NCBI GenBank assembly: GCA_045537065.1
Contig: JAZSOT010000043.1
Coordinates: 1-38,633 of the forward strand
Direction: 5' to 3'
Length of the DNA stretch: 38,633 nt
DNA from: RGIG8709 sp045537065
GTDB taxonomy: Bacteria > Bacillota > Clostridia > Monoglobales > Monoglobaceae
Within the stretch, counting starts at the first letter, position 1; every line of letters starts with the position of its first letter. The notes below the pieces were generated by a model. The model was given only the letters and a program-made list of their open reading frames with translations. It was not told where the DNA came from and did no database searches. The position numbers and the translations under genes were made by a program. Shown one piece after another: positions 24,165-32,081 of this stretch.

Positions 24165-25469
24165 ATGAACACATTATTATCAGTTTCAATTGCCCTTTTG
24201 GCAGGGCTTTTAATGACAAGAGTATTTAAACCTCTAAAGCTTCCGTCAGTTACCGCATACCTTATTGCAGGTGTGCTTATCGGGCCTTATTGCCTTGGTG
24301 CTGTAGGATTTGAGGGAATAGGCTTCAGCTCTCATGATGCAGTAGGAAGACTTGCCATGGTATCAGAGGTTGCGCTTGGGTTTATTGCATTTTCTATCGG
24401 TAATGAATTTAGAGCAGAAGATTTGAAAAAAATAGGTAAGCAGGCATTTGTAATAGGTATATTTCAGGCAATAGTTGCAACAATTTTAGTAGATATTGCA
24501 CTTTATGCTTTGCATCTTATTATGCCTGATAAAATAAGCTTATCACAGGTTTTAATCCTTGGTGCCATAGCAACAGCAACAGCTCCTGCGGCAACCTTGA
24601 TGGTTGTTCGTCAGTATAAGGCAAAGGGTGAGCTTACAAGTCTTTTGCTTCCTATAGTTGCTCTTGATGATGCAGTTGGACTCATAGTTTTTGCAGTATC
24701 TTTCGGTGTTGCTAAAAGTCTTATGGCAGGAAATGTCGATATGATTTCTATAGTAGTAAATCCACTTGTAGAAATTATATGTTCACTGACACTTGGTGCT
24801 GTTATGGGATGGATACTCACTCAGCTTGAAAAATTCTTTAATTCAAATACAAACCGTCTTAATATGACCATTGCTTTTGTGTTTTTAACGGTTTCACTTT
24901 CAATGTTTGATTTCCATATCGGACCTGTTCATATCAGTTTTTCATCACTTCTTGTGTGTATGATGCTTGGAACAGTGTTCTGTAATATTTGTTCTCTTTC
25001 ACACGACCTTATGGAAGGTGCGGATAAATGGACATCACCGCTTTTTGCTCTGTTTTTTGTTATAAGCGGTGCAGAGCTTGAACTTGGTGTATTCACAGAA
25101 GGTGCGATTGTTTTAATCGGTGTTATTTATATAATATTCCGTTCATTGGGAAAATATTTTGGCTCTTATGCAAGTGCAAAGGCGACGAATTGTTCACCTA
25201 ATGTTTGCAAATATCTTGGGATAACACTTCTTCCACAGGCGGGAGTTGCTCTTGGAATGTGCGCAACCGCAATGCAAATTGGAAGTCAGGGAAATTTAGT
25301 AAGAAACATAACTTTATTTGCAGTTTTGATATATGAACTTGTAGGTCCGCTTCTCACAAGACAGGCGCTTTCTGCATCAGGGGATATTAAGCCTATGTCT
25401 GATGAAGTGAAAATGCGTCGTCATACCAAGCTTATGGAAGCAGAAAAAAGAAAAGAAAATTCAAAATAA
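24165..25469 (+). CDS. CPA2-family cation:proton antiporter
   Basis: A 434-residue membrane protein with about 12 or 13 hydrophobic segments and the Na_H_Exchanger domain. It starts LSVSIALLAGLLMTRVFKPLKLPSVTAYLIAGVLIGPYCLG. The ion-binding region has LDDAVGLIVFAVSFG near residue 166, where the Asp pair is typical of electrogenic CPA members. There is no TrkA-N/RCK nucleotide-binding domain at the C-terminus, so it is not a full KefB/KefC type. The start is set at ATG 24165 with TGGAG seven bases upstream; a TTG at 24147 is less likely. The transported ion cannot be determined. Confidence 0.9.
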   Translation: MNTLLSVSIALLAGLLMTRVFKPLKLPSVTAYLIAGVLIGPYCLGAVGFEGIGFSSHDAVGRLAMVSEVALGFIAFSIGNEFRAEDLKKIGKQAFVIGIFQAIVATILVDIALYALHLIMPDKISLSQVLILGAIATATAPAATLMVVRQYKAKGELTSLLLPIVALDDAVGLIVFAVSFGVAKSLMAGNVDMISIVVNPLVEIICSLTLGAVMGWILTQLEKFFNSNTNRLNMTIAFVFLTVSLSMFDFHIGPVHISFSSLLVCMMLGTVFCNICSLSHDLMEGADKWTSPLFALFFVISGAELELGVFTEGAIVLIGVIYIIFRSLGKYFGSYASAKATNCSPNVCKYLGITLLPQAGVALGMCATAMQIGSQGNLVRNITLFAVLIYELVGPLLTRQALSASGDIKPMSDEVKMRRHTKLMEAEKRKENSK

Positions 25470-25498
25470 TTTTTTGAAAAATTTCAGGAGGTGCCCTG

Positions 25499-27772
25499 AT
25501 GAATGTTTTAATGGCAACAATGCAGCTTGATATAGGCGGAGCGGAAACTCATATAGTTGAGCTTTCAAAGGCTCTTAAGAAAATGGGGGTAAATGTCAGT
25601 GTGGCATCCCGTGGCGGAGCGTATGAAAAAGAACTTCTTGATGCAGGTATCAAGCATTATAAAGTGCCTCTTAACTCAAAAAGCTTCAAAAATATGTATC
25701 AGTCCTATAAGATACTGAAACATATAATCGAAAACAATGATTTTGATGTTATTCATGCACATGCAAGAATTCCAGCGTTTATTCTTGGAAAACTCCAGAA
25801 AAAAATAGGCTTTAAGCTCGTAACAACTGCCCATTGGGTTTTCAACACAAGATTTCCGCTAAATCTTTTAACAAACTGGGGAGAAAGAAGTCTTGCGGTT
25901 AGCGATGATATTAAGAATTATCTTATAGATAACTATGGTATAAGAGAAGATAATATAAGAGTAACCATAAATGGTATTGACACGGAAAAATTTTCAAGTG
26001 GTGCAGATTATTCTGGAATAAAGGAAGAATTTGGACTTGAGGACAAAAAAACAAGAATAGTCTATGTAAGCCGAATGGATGTTGACAGAAGCTATGCAGC
26101 TCATAAACTTATTGAAATAACTCCCGAACTTGATGAAAAAATTGATAATCTTGAAATTGTTATTGTAGGCGGCGGGAATGATTTTGAAAATATTAAAAAA
26201 GAAGCAGATGCCGTTTGCGAAAAGCTTGGAAGAAAAGTTATTATCACTACGGGAAGCAGAACTGATATAAATAAATTTACTGCAAGCGCAGATATTTTTA
26301 TAGGTGTGAGCCGTGCGGCACTTGAGGCTATGGCTTGCGAAAAACCATCTATTATTGCAGGAAATGAAGGTTATATCGGCATTTTTGATGAAGACAAGCT
26401 GTCAGTTTCTATTGACACAAATTTCTGTTGCCGCGGATGTGAGGAAACAACTGCTGAGGTTTTAAAAAGAGATGTTTTAGCTCTTCTTGAAAATAAGGAT
26501 GATGAATATTTAAAAAGACTTGGAAAATATTCAAGAGACACAGTTGACAAATTCTATTCTGTTATTACTATGGCAGAGGATGCCCTTAAAATGTATATTT
26601 CTGTTATTAAGGGCAGTAAAATAAATCTCGTTAGGGATGAAGAGCTTGGAACAATAGATGATTATATTAAGTCGGAATTTAAAAATAAAAGTGTTATGAT
26701 TTCAGGATATTATGGTTTTAGAAACAGCGGGGATGATTCAATCTTAGCCGGAATGGTTTCGGAGCTAAGGGAAAAGTGTCCTGGGATTAATATAAATGTT
26801 CTATCCAAAAACCCAGAAGAAACCGCAATGATTTATGGTGTCAAAGCCGTGAACAGATTGAATATTTTAAAAATATACCGTCTTCTTGGAAAGCAGGATT
26901 TGTTTATAAGCGGTGGGGGAAGTCTCTTGCAGGATGTAACAAGCAGTAAGTCTCTTCTTTATTATTTGTTTATAATTAAGCTTGCAACTATGAGACGGGT
27001 TAAAACCTATATATATGCAAATGGTATAGGCCCTGTTGTTAAAGAAAAAAACAGAGTTTTAGTTAAAAATCTTTTGAATAAGGTTGATATGATAACTTTA
27101 AGAGACGAAGCATCTCTTAAAGAGCTTCAAAATATGGGAGTTGCAACTGATGTATGTGTTACGGCTGACCCTGTTTTCACTCTTGTTCCTGAGAAAAAGG
27201 AAGAAACAGAAAAGTATCTTTATGCAAACGGACTTTTAGACGGTGAGAAATATTTTGTTGTTTCTGTTCGCCCGTGGAGAGATGAAAAGGAAGATTTTTC
27301 ACAAAATATAGCTGAGTTTTGTAATAGGGCAGCAGAAAAATATGGATTTGTACCGGTGATTCTTGCTATGCAGCCAAGCCACGACAGTGACCTTTCAAAA
27401 GAGGTGTGTGCAGGGCTTAAATCAAAATATATTCTGCTTAATAAAAGTTTGTCATATAACAGACTTCTGGGTATTCTCGAAAATGGAGAGTTTTGCGTAG
27501 CTATGAGACTCCACACTCTTATCTATTCGGTTAAAACAGGAACACCTGCTATCGGAATTTCATATGACCCGAAAGTTGAGGGGGTGCTCTCTTATGCAGG
27601 ACAGAAAATGAGCATTAAGGTAGGGGAAGTAACTGCTGATATTCTTCTTGAATATACGGATATAGTAATGGAAGAAAAAGGAGAAATTGAAGCGTCTGTT
27701 ATAAGCCGTTCAGAGGAGTTGACTCACCTTGCGGAAAAAAATGCAGAAATTGCAAAAGAACTAATAGGTTAA
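25499..27772 (+). CDS. csaB: Glycosyltransferase family 4 fused to CsaB-type pyruvyl transferase
   Basis: This 757-residue protein joins two enzymes. Residues 1 to about 375 are a GT4 transferase: LDIGGAETHIVELSKALKKMG, INGIDTEKF, and VSRAALEAMACEKPSIIAG with the EX7E-type region. Residues from about 398 are a CsaB-type polysaccharide pyruvyl transferase: MISGYYGFRNSGDDSILAGM, FISGGGSLLQDVTS, YANGIGPV, MRLHTLIYSVKTGTPAIGISYDPKVEG. In Bacillus CsaB pyruvylates the secondary wall polysaccharide to which SLH domains bind, and this window also encodes an SLH protein. It follows the antiporter by 29 bases with a strong AGGAGGTG, so the two may be co-transcribed. The symbol refers to the C-terminal half. 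Confidence 0.9.
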   Translation: MNVLMATMQLDIGGAETHIVELSKALKKMGVNVSVASRGGAYEKELLDAGIKHYKVPLNSKSFKNMYQSYKILKHIIENNDFDVIHAHARIPAFILGKLQKKIGFKLVTTAHWVFNTRFPLNLLTNWGERSLAVSDDIKNYLIDNYGIREDNIRVTINGIDTEKFSSGADYSGIKEEFGLEDKKTRIVYVSRMDVDRSYAAHKLIEITPELDEKIDNLEIVIVGGGNDFENIKKEADAVCEKLGRKVIITTGSRTDINKFTASADIFIGVSRAALEAMACEKPSIIAGNEGYIGIFDEDKLSVSIDTNFCCRGCEETTAEVLKRDVLALLENKDDEYLKRLGKYSRDTVDKFYSVITMAEDALKMYISVIKGSKINLVRDEELGTIDDYIKSEFKNKSVMISGYYGFRNSGDDSILAGMVSELREKCPGININVLSKNPEETAMIYGVKAVNRLNILKIYRLLGKQDLFISGGGSLLQDVTSSKSLLYYLFIIKLATMRRVKTYIYANGIGPVVKEKNRVLVKNLLNKVDMITLRDEASLKELQNMGVATDVCVTADPVFTLVPEKKEETEKYLYANGLLDGEKYFVVSVRPWRDEKEDFSQNIAEFCNRAAEKYGFVPVILAMQPSHDSDLSKEVCAGLKSKYILLNKSLSYNRLLGILENGEFCVAMRLHTLIYSVKTGTPAIGISYDPKVEGVLSYAGQKMSIKVGEVTADILLEYTDIVMEEKGEIEASVISRSEELTHLAEKNAEIAKELIG

Positions 27773-27783
27773 TAAAATCTGTA

Positions 27784-27812
27784 TTGACTTTGTTTTGTAA
27801 TTAATATATAAT
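27784..27812 (+). promoter_or_regulatory. Predicted guaA promoter
   Basis: TTGACT (27784-27789) and TATAAT (27807-27812) are spaced 17 bases apart. It begins 12 bases after the preceding stop codon. Confidence 0.7.
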
Positions 27813-27845
27813 ATTTAGAAATAATACAAGTAGGAGGAATCAATT

Positions 27846-28826
27846 ATGGAAAAAATCAAACGCCCTGAATCTATGGAGCGTATAAGCACAAAAGAATTAG
27901 CAGATAAATTTATTGAAGAACAGGTTAAGGAAGTCCGTGCCCAGGTGGGGGATAAAAAGGTGCTTCTTGCTCTGTCGGGCGGGGTTGATTCGTCTGTTGT
28001 TGCGGCTCTTTTAATAAAGGCTATAGGCAAACAGCTTGTTTGCGTTCATGTAAATCATGGACTTATGAGAAAAGGCGAAAGCGAAGAGGTTATCGAAGTA
28101 TTTCGTAATCAGCTTGATGCAAACCTTATTTATATTGATGCAACAGACCGTTTCCTTGATAAACTTGTAAATGTGGACAAGCCTGAAGAAAAGCGTAAAA
28201 TTATTGGCGGTGAATTTATCGAGGTTTTCAATGAAGAAGCTAAAAAGTTTGATGATATAGACTTTCTTGCTCAGGGAACAATTTATCCCGATATCCTTGA
28301 AAGCGACGGTGTAAAAGCTCACCATAACGTTGGAGGACTTCCTGAGGATATGAAATTTGAACTTGTTGAACCTGTTCGTCTTTTATATAAGGATGAGGTT
28401 CGTGTTGTAGGTAAAGCACTTGGTCTTCCGTCTTCAATGGTTGACCGTCAGCCGTTCCCGGGACCTGGACTTGGCGTTCGTTGCCTTGGAGCAATAACAC
28501 GTGATAGATTAAATGCCCTCCGTGAAGCAGATGCAATTCTTCGTGAAGAATTTGATATATGCGGACTTTCAAAAACAGTTTGGCAGTATTTTATTGCAGT
28601 TCCAGATATGAAGAGCGTAGGAGTAAGAGATGATAAACGTTATGAAGGCTGGCCTGCAATTATCCGTGCCGTAAACACAAAGGATGCAATGACGGCAACA
28701 ATCGAAGAAATTCCATATGAAATTCTTCATAAAATCACAAACCGCATCACAGCGGAAGTTGAAGGTATTAATCGTGTTCTTTTGGATTTAACACCAAAGC
28801 CAGTTGGTACTATCGAATGGGAATAA
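27846..28826 (+). CDS. guaA: GMP synthase, ATP pyrophosphatase subunit only
   Basis: The enzyme aminates XMP to GMP. The 326-residue protein contains only the ATP-PPase domain, with SGGVDSS at residues 44-50, and the C-terminal dimerisation domain (DRQPFPGPGLGVRCLG, then LLDLTPKPVGTIEWE). The N-terminal class I glutamine amidotransferase domain of the usual bacterial enzyme (about 190 residues) is absent. The first 18 or so residues are a short extension, not a remnant of it. This is the arrangement of archaeal two-subunit GMP synthase. A separate amidotransferase subunit must be elsewhere, or the enzyme uses ammonia. The 3' end is an insertion site (see the island). Confidence 0.93.
   Translation: MEKIKRPESMERISTKELADKFIEEQVKEVRAQVGDKKVLLALSGGVDSSVVAALLIKAIGKQLVCVHVNHGLMRKGESEEVIEVFRNQLDANLIYIDATDRFLDKLVNVDKPEEKRKIIGGEFIEVFNEEAKKFDDIDFLAQGTIYPDILESDGVKAHHNVGGLPEDMKFELVEPVRLLYKDEVRVVGKALGLPSSMVDRQPFPGPGLGVRCLGAITRDRLNALREADAILREEFDICGLSKTVWQYFIAVPDMKSVGVRDDKRYEGWPAIIRAVNTKDAMTATIEEIPYEILHKITNRITAEVEGINRVLLDLTPKPVGTIEWE
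28815..28826 (+). other. Putative attachment site at guaA terminus
   Basis: GAATGGGAATAA, the codons for E-W-E and stop. It matches 30089-30100 in 11 of 12 bases. The guaA 3' end is a known integration site for genomic islands. Confidence 0.6.
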
Positions 28827-28841
28827 TTTTATAAAAAATAC

Positions 28842-28875
28842 AAAGTGGCTTGAAATCCAGTGTTCAAGCCACTTT
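28842..28875 (+). terminator. Terminator immediately after guaA
   Basis: Thirteen-base arms AAAGTGGCTTGAA and TTCAAGCCACTTT with an eight-base loop. The trailing T run is short. Confidence 0.8.
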
Positions 28876-28905
28876 TAGCGTTTTTAAAGACCATTTTATA
28901 ATTAA

Positions 28906-28933
28906 TTTTGACAACACTTTGACAACACTTTTT
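28906..28933 (+). repeat. Left copy of tandem GACAACACTTT repeat
   Basis: Two units of GACAACACTTT in tandem, preceded by TTTT. A near-identical pair lies at 29963-29987, in the same orientation, on the other side of the two small genes. Confidence 0.75.
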
Positions 28934-28958
28934 AAAAGCATATGTTATTTGCTTTTTG

Positions 28959-28987
28959 TTGACATTTTTCAACAAATTTGCTATAAT
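28959..28987 (+). promoter_or_regulatory. Predicted promoter of the island gene pair, with dyad
   Basis: TTGACA (28959-28964) and TATAAT (28982-28987), spacing 17. An 8-bp dyad, TTTGTTGA and TCAACAAA (28955-28976), covers the -35 box and could be an operator. Confidence 0.75.
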
Positions 28988-29024
28988 AAATTACAAATAA
29001 ATAATATTTTAGGAGTTAAGTATT

Positions 29025-29621
29025 ATGGCAACAATTATTATAAAGCGCAAATCTAGTTTTGCTGGAAGTGCTCAAAATCATAATGTGTATCTTTTGAATA
29101 CATTTGTGGGAGAATTGAAAAATGGTGGGGTTCTTGAAATACCTGTTGAAGTTGGAACACATATGCTTTCTTTCAATAGCACAATGAAAAAATTTGGCAA
29201 GAATGCTACATTTAATGTAGTTGTTAATGAACCAGAAGAAATTGTGGAATTAAGAACGAAATTTGGTATGAGTGGTGAATACGAAGTTGAATATGCTGAC
29301 AACAAACCACATATTCCAGTAGGTGTAAATGCAACAAATACTCCAATACAAAATATTGATAACTCTAATAATCAAACAGAGAATACAAATATTGTTACAC
29401 AAAAATCTGGGCTTCATTGCCCACGTTGTGGAAGTTATGATATTATGCCTGTATCAGAAGTATCAACAAAAGGTAAAGATTTTAATGCCAGTGATGCTTG
29501 TTGTGGATTTTTGCTTTGTGGTCCGTTAGGATTATTGTGTGGTGCAACTGGAAAAGGAAAACAGACCAATACGACTACATATTGGATGTGTAAAGGTTGT
29601 GGAAATAAGTTTCAGGCATAA
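29025..29621 (+). CDS. Uncharacterised protein with C-terminal zinc ribbon
   Basis: I do not recognise a named family. The 198-residue protein has an N-terminal beta-rich region of about 90 residues (IIIKRKSSFAGSAQNHNVYL through YEVEYADNKP). A low-complexity Asn and Thr linker follows, then a C-terminal zinc ribbon with HCPRCGS and WMCKGCGNKF. Between the ribbon halves is a hydrophobic CCGFLLCGPLGLLCGATGKGK segment, which could dip into a membrane as in LITAF-like proteins. The ATG follows TAGGAG. The stop overlaps the next start by one base (TAATG). It is cargo of the guaA island. Confidence 0.75.
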   Translation: MATIIIKRKSSFAGSAQNHNVYLLNTFVGELKNGGVLEIPVEVGTHMLSFNSTMKKFGKNATFNVVVNEPEEIVELRTKFGMSGEYEVEYADNKPHIPVGVNATNTPIQNIDNSNNQTENTNIVTQKSGLHCPRCGSYDIMPVSEVSTKGKDFNASDACCGFLLCGPLGLLCGATGKGKQTNTTTYWMCKGCGNKFQA

Positions 29622-29968
29622 TGGATAAAAAGATAAAACGATGGATTAAAGTTATGACAATCACAAAGAAGTTGTGGGGTTGTCATCAAAAACCAGAAAG
29701 AAGTTTCTTTCTATATGGATATCAATTTCCTTTATGTGCCCGTTGCACGGGAGTTTTGATTGGGTATATTTGTTCATTTTTTCTGCTGGTTTTTGGTTTT
29801 TTAATACCTAGCATAGTGTGTATATTATTACTTTTTCCATTAGTTTTGGATGGTATGATACAATTGCTTTTTAATATTATGTCAAATAATACGAGAAGGT
29901 TTATTACTGGCGCTTTGTTTGGAATAGGGTTCATTCAATTGATAATAAATGTTTGTAAACTATTTTGA
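29621..29968 (+). CDS. DUF2085 family small membrane protein
   Basis: The 115-residue protein carries the DUF2085 signature: WGCHQKPERSFFLYGYQFPLCARCTGVLIGY near residues 19-49. Two or three membrane spans (about 44-68, 70-90 and 94-113) follow. The conserved Cys and His residues suggest metal binding, but function is unknown. It overlaps the zinc-ribbon gene by one base, so the two are coupled. Its stop codon lies inside the right-hand GACAACACTTTT repeat, which suggests that the repeat and gene travel together. Confidence 0.8.
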   Translation: MDKKIKRWIKVMTITKKLWGCHQKPERSFFLYGYQFPLCARCTGVLIGYICSFFLLVFGFLIPSIVCILLLFPLVLDGMIQLLFNIMSNNTRRFITGALFGIGFIQLIINVCKLF

Positions 29969-29987
29969 CAACACTTTTGACAACACT
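29963..29987 (+). repeat. Right copy of tandem GACAACACTTT(T) repeat
   Basis: Same two-unit motif as at 28906-28933, with one extra T between the units. It includes the stop codon of the DUF2085 gene. Confidence 0.75.
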
Positions 29988-30088
29988 ATCACTGTTGAAT
30001 GTGTAAAATGAGTGTGTTTCAGCGCATATCACAACATCAAAACCACTGGAAATACATGGAATAAATACTAAAAACAAAAGTGATGTTA

Positions 30089-30100
30089 GAGTGGGAATAA
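30089..30100 (+). other. Second guaA-terminus copy (putative attachment site)
   Basis: GAGTGGGAATAA. Read in frame it is E-W-E-stop, the same as the end of GuaA, with no gene leading into it. This is what remains when an element inserts at the last codons of guaA and restores them at its other end. Confidence 0.6.
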
Positions 30101-30105
30101 AAGGA

Positions 30106-30141
30106 AAACTCCCGAGACCTTATTTAAGGTTTCGGGAGTTT
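30106..30141 (+). terminator. Strong terminator, probably the original guaA terminator
   Basis: Sixteen-base arms with core CTCCCGAGACCTT and AAGGTTTCGGGAG (one G-U pair), loop ATTT. It lies five bases after the second guaA-terminus copy. Confidence 0.82.
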
Positions 30142-30297
30142 GTTTATAAATCAGAATAAAAATGTACATTGTCTGATATAAAAGTTACATAAAAACGTCA
30201 AAAAATTATATTGATATTTTATTGGTATGATATCATAAAGAAATGAACCATATATTTTTGGTGGTTTAAATCAGCTAAAAACGAAAGGATAGAAGTT

Positions 30298-32051
30298 ATG
30301 CCTATACTTACATATGATGATAATAATTTTTTGCTTGACGGAAAGCCTTATTTGATAATTTCAGGTGCAGTTCACTATTTTAGAACAGTTCCCGAATATT
30401 GGGAGGACAGACTCAAAAAGCTTAAGGCTTGCGGATTTAACACAGTTGAAACCTACACTTGTTGGAATTTGCACGAAAGAAAGGACAGTTTGATTTCAGT
30501 GGTATTTTAGATATCGAACGCTTTATTTCTATCGCGGAAAGTTTAGACCTTAATGTTATTGTGCGTCCTGGTCCGTTTATATGTGCTGAATGGGAAGCAG
30601 GCGGTCTTCCGTCCTGGCTTTTGAAATATGAAAATATGGGACTTCGTTGTAATGACCCGCTATTCTTTGAAAAGGTAACTCCTTATTATAAAGAACTTTT
30701 CGACCGTATTCGTCCGCATCTTTCAACTAATGGAGGAAGAGTTATTGCGGTTCAGGTTGAAAATGAATACGGAAGCTATGGAGATGACAGCTCATATGTG
30801 AGAAAGACAAAGGAATATATTGAAAATTGCGGTATAGACTGTCTCCTCTTCACATCAGATGGAACTGCAGACTTTATGCTTTCAGGTGGAACAATTCCAG
30901 AACTTTTGGCAGTTGCAAATTTTGGAAGTAAACCAAAGGAAAGGCTTGGTATTCTTAAAGAATTTAAACCAAATCAGCCTGTAATGTGCGGTGAATTCTG
31001 GTGCGGATGGTTCAACCACTGGTACAAGGAAAACCATCATCATAAGCCTGAGGAAATCAAACAGATGCTTGATGAATTCTTTGAAGTAGGTGGTTCATTC
31101 AATTTCTATATGTTCCATGGCGGAACAAACTTCGGTTTCTGGAATGGTGCAAATCATCTCCGTGGTGAATTTTTGCCAACTGTTACTAGTTATGATTATT
31201 GTGCACCTCTTAGTGAAGCAGGGGATATGACAGTAACTTATGATGCAGTAAAGGAAAATATTCAGAAGAACACAGGGGTAACTCCTCCTGATATAAAAGT
31301 TGAAAATTCTAAAAAGATGGCATATGGTAAGCTTGAGCTTACAGAAAGTGCAGACCTTTTTGAAAATATAGATAATATTTCAAAACCTGTATTCAATCCG
31401 TCTCCAATGACAATGGAACAGCTTGATCAGGATTTTGGTTATATTCTATATTCAAGTGAAATTGAAGGGCCTGTTGACCCAAATGAACTTGAACTCACCA
31501 AGATTCACGACCGTGCCCATATTTTTATAGATGGAAAGTTTGTTGGAATTCGTGAAAGAACCCGTCGCAAGGATGATATAACAATTTCTATTAAAAAGGG
31601 CGAAAAAATCCGTCTGGATATATTGGTTGAAAATATGGGACGTATAAATTACGGACCAAAAATGTTTGATAAAAAGGGTATTGTAGGTGGCATTCTTTTA
31701 GGTCAAAGATATCATTTTGGATGGAACCACTATTGTCTGCCAATGGAAGATTTGAATGGCCTTTCGTGGAAGAAAGCTGAAACAAGCAAAATGCCTACAT
31801 TCTATAAAGGTACACTTGACATAAAGGACAAACCTTGCGACACATTCGTAAGACTTGATAGCTTTGAAAAAGGCTTTGTTATGGTGAATGGATTTAATAT
31901 TGGAAGATATTATAACTCAGCAGGTCCGCAGAAAACACTTTATGTTCCGGCACCAATTCTTAAACAGGGCAAAAACGAAATAATTGTCTTTGAATCCGAT
32001 TTCTGTAATAAACCGGAAATTGAATTTTTTGATACAGCTGATTTAGGTTAA
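30298..32051 (+). pseudogene. GH35 beta-galactosidase, frameshifted
   Basis: Glycoside hydrolase 35 enzymes release terminal beta-galactose. The first frame reads GKPYLIISGAVHYFRTVPEYW and FNTVETYTCWNLHERK, then goes out of frame near 30480. The next frame continues GQFDFSGILDIERF to the end. Both catalytic regions are in the second frame: the acid/base Glu in QVENEYGSYG and the nucleophile Glu in CGEFWCGWFNHWY. Two C-terminal beta-sandwich regions follow. One or four bases appear to be missing. With no signal peptide it would be cytoplasmic. No transporter is adjacent. A sequencing slip in the A-rich GAAAGAAAGGA is possible. Confidence 0.88.
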
Positions 32052-32053
32052 TA

Positions 32054-32079
32054 AAAAAAGCCTCGTAAGAGGCTTTTTT
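32054..32079. terminator. Bidirectional terminator between GH35 and the SLH gene
   Basis: Eleven-base arms AAAAAAGCCTC and GAGGCTTTTTT around GTAA, with A and T runs on both sides. Confidence 0.93.
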
Positions 32080-32081
32080 GT

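Larger units (their letters stand above)
28827..30100. mobile_element. Mini-island or island remnant at the 3' end of guaA
   Basis: A segment of about 1.27 kb between the guaA stop codon and a second copy of the guaA terminus. It holds a terminator, a promoter, two small genes, and a repeated GACAACACTTTT motif on both sides of the gene pair. A second terminator, probably the original one of guaA, lies just outside at 30106-30141. No integrase is present. It is therefore either a remnant of a larger island or an element moved by an integrase encoded elsewhere. Confidence 0.6.
29969..30297. other. Gap between the island genes and the GH35 gene
   Basis: This 329-base stretch holds the rest of the right repeat, about 100 bases with no recognisable structure, the second guaA-terminus copy (30089-30100), a terminator (30106-30141) and the GH35 upstream region. 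A 12-base palindrome TATGATATCATA lies at 30226-30237. I could not assign a convincing promoter. A GAAAGGATAG site precedes the GH35 ATG. Confidence 0.6.

Noticed and set aside
27846..27900. guaA as a truncated gene that lost its N-terminal half
   Set aside because: There is a promoter and an AGGAGG site directly in front, and no amidotransferase remnant upstream, so it looks like a complete single-domain gene.
30226..30237. TATGATATCATA as an operator for the GH35 gene
   Set aside because: It is a short AT-rich palindrome in an AT-rich region with no clear promoter or nearby regulator, so the support is too weak.
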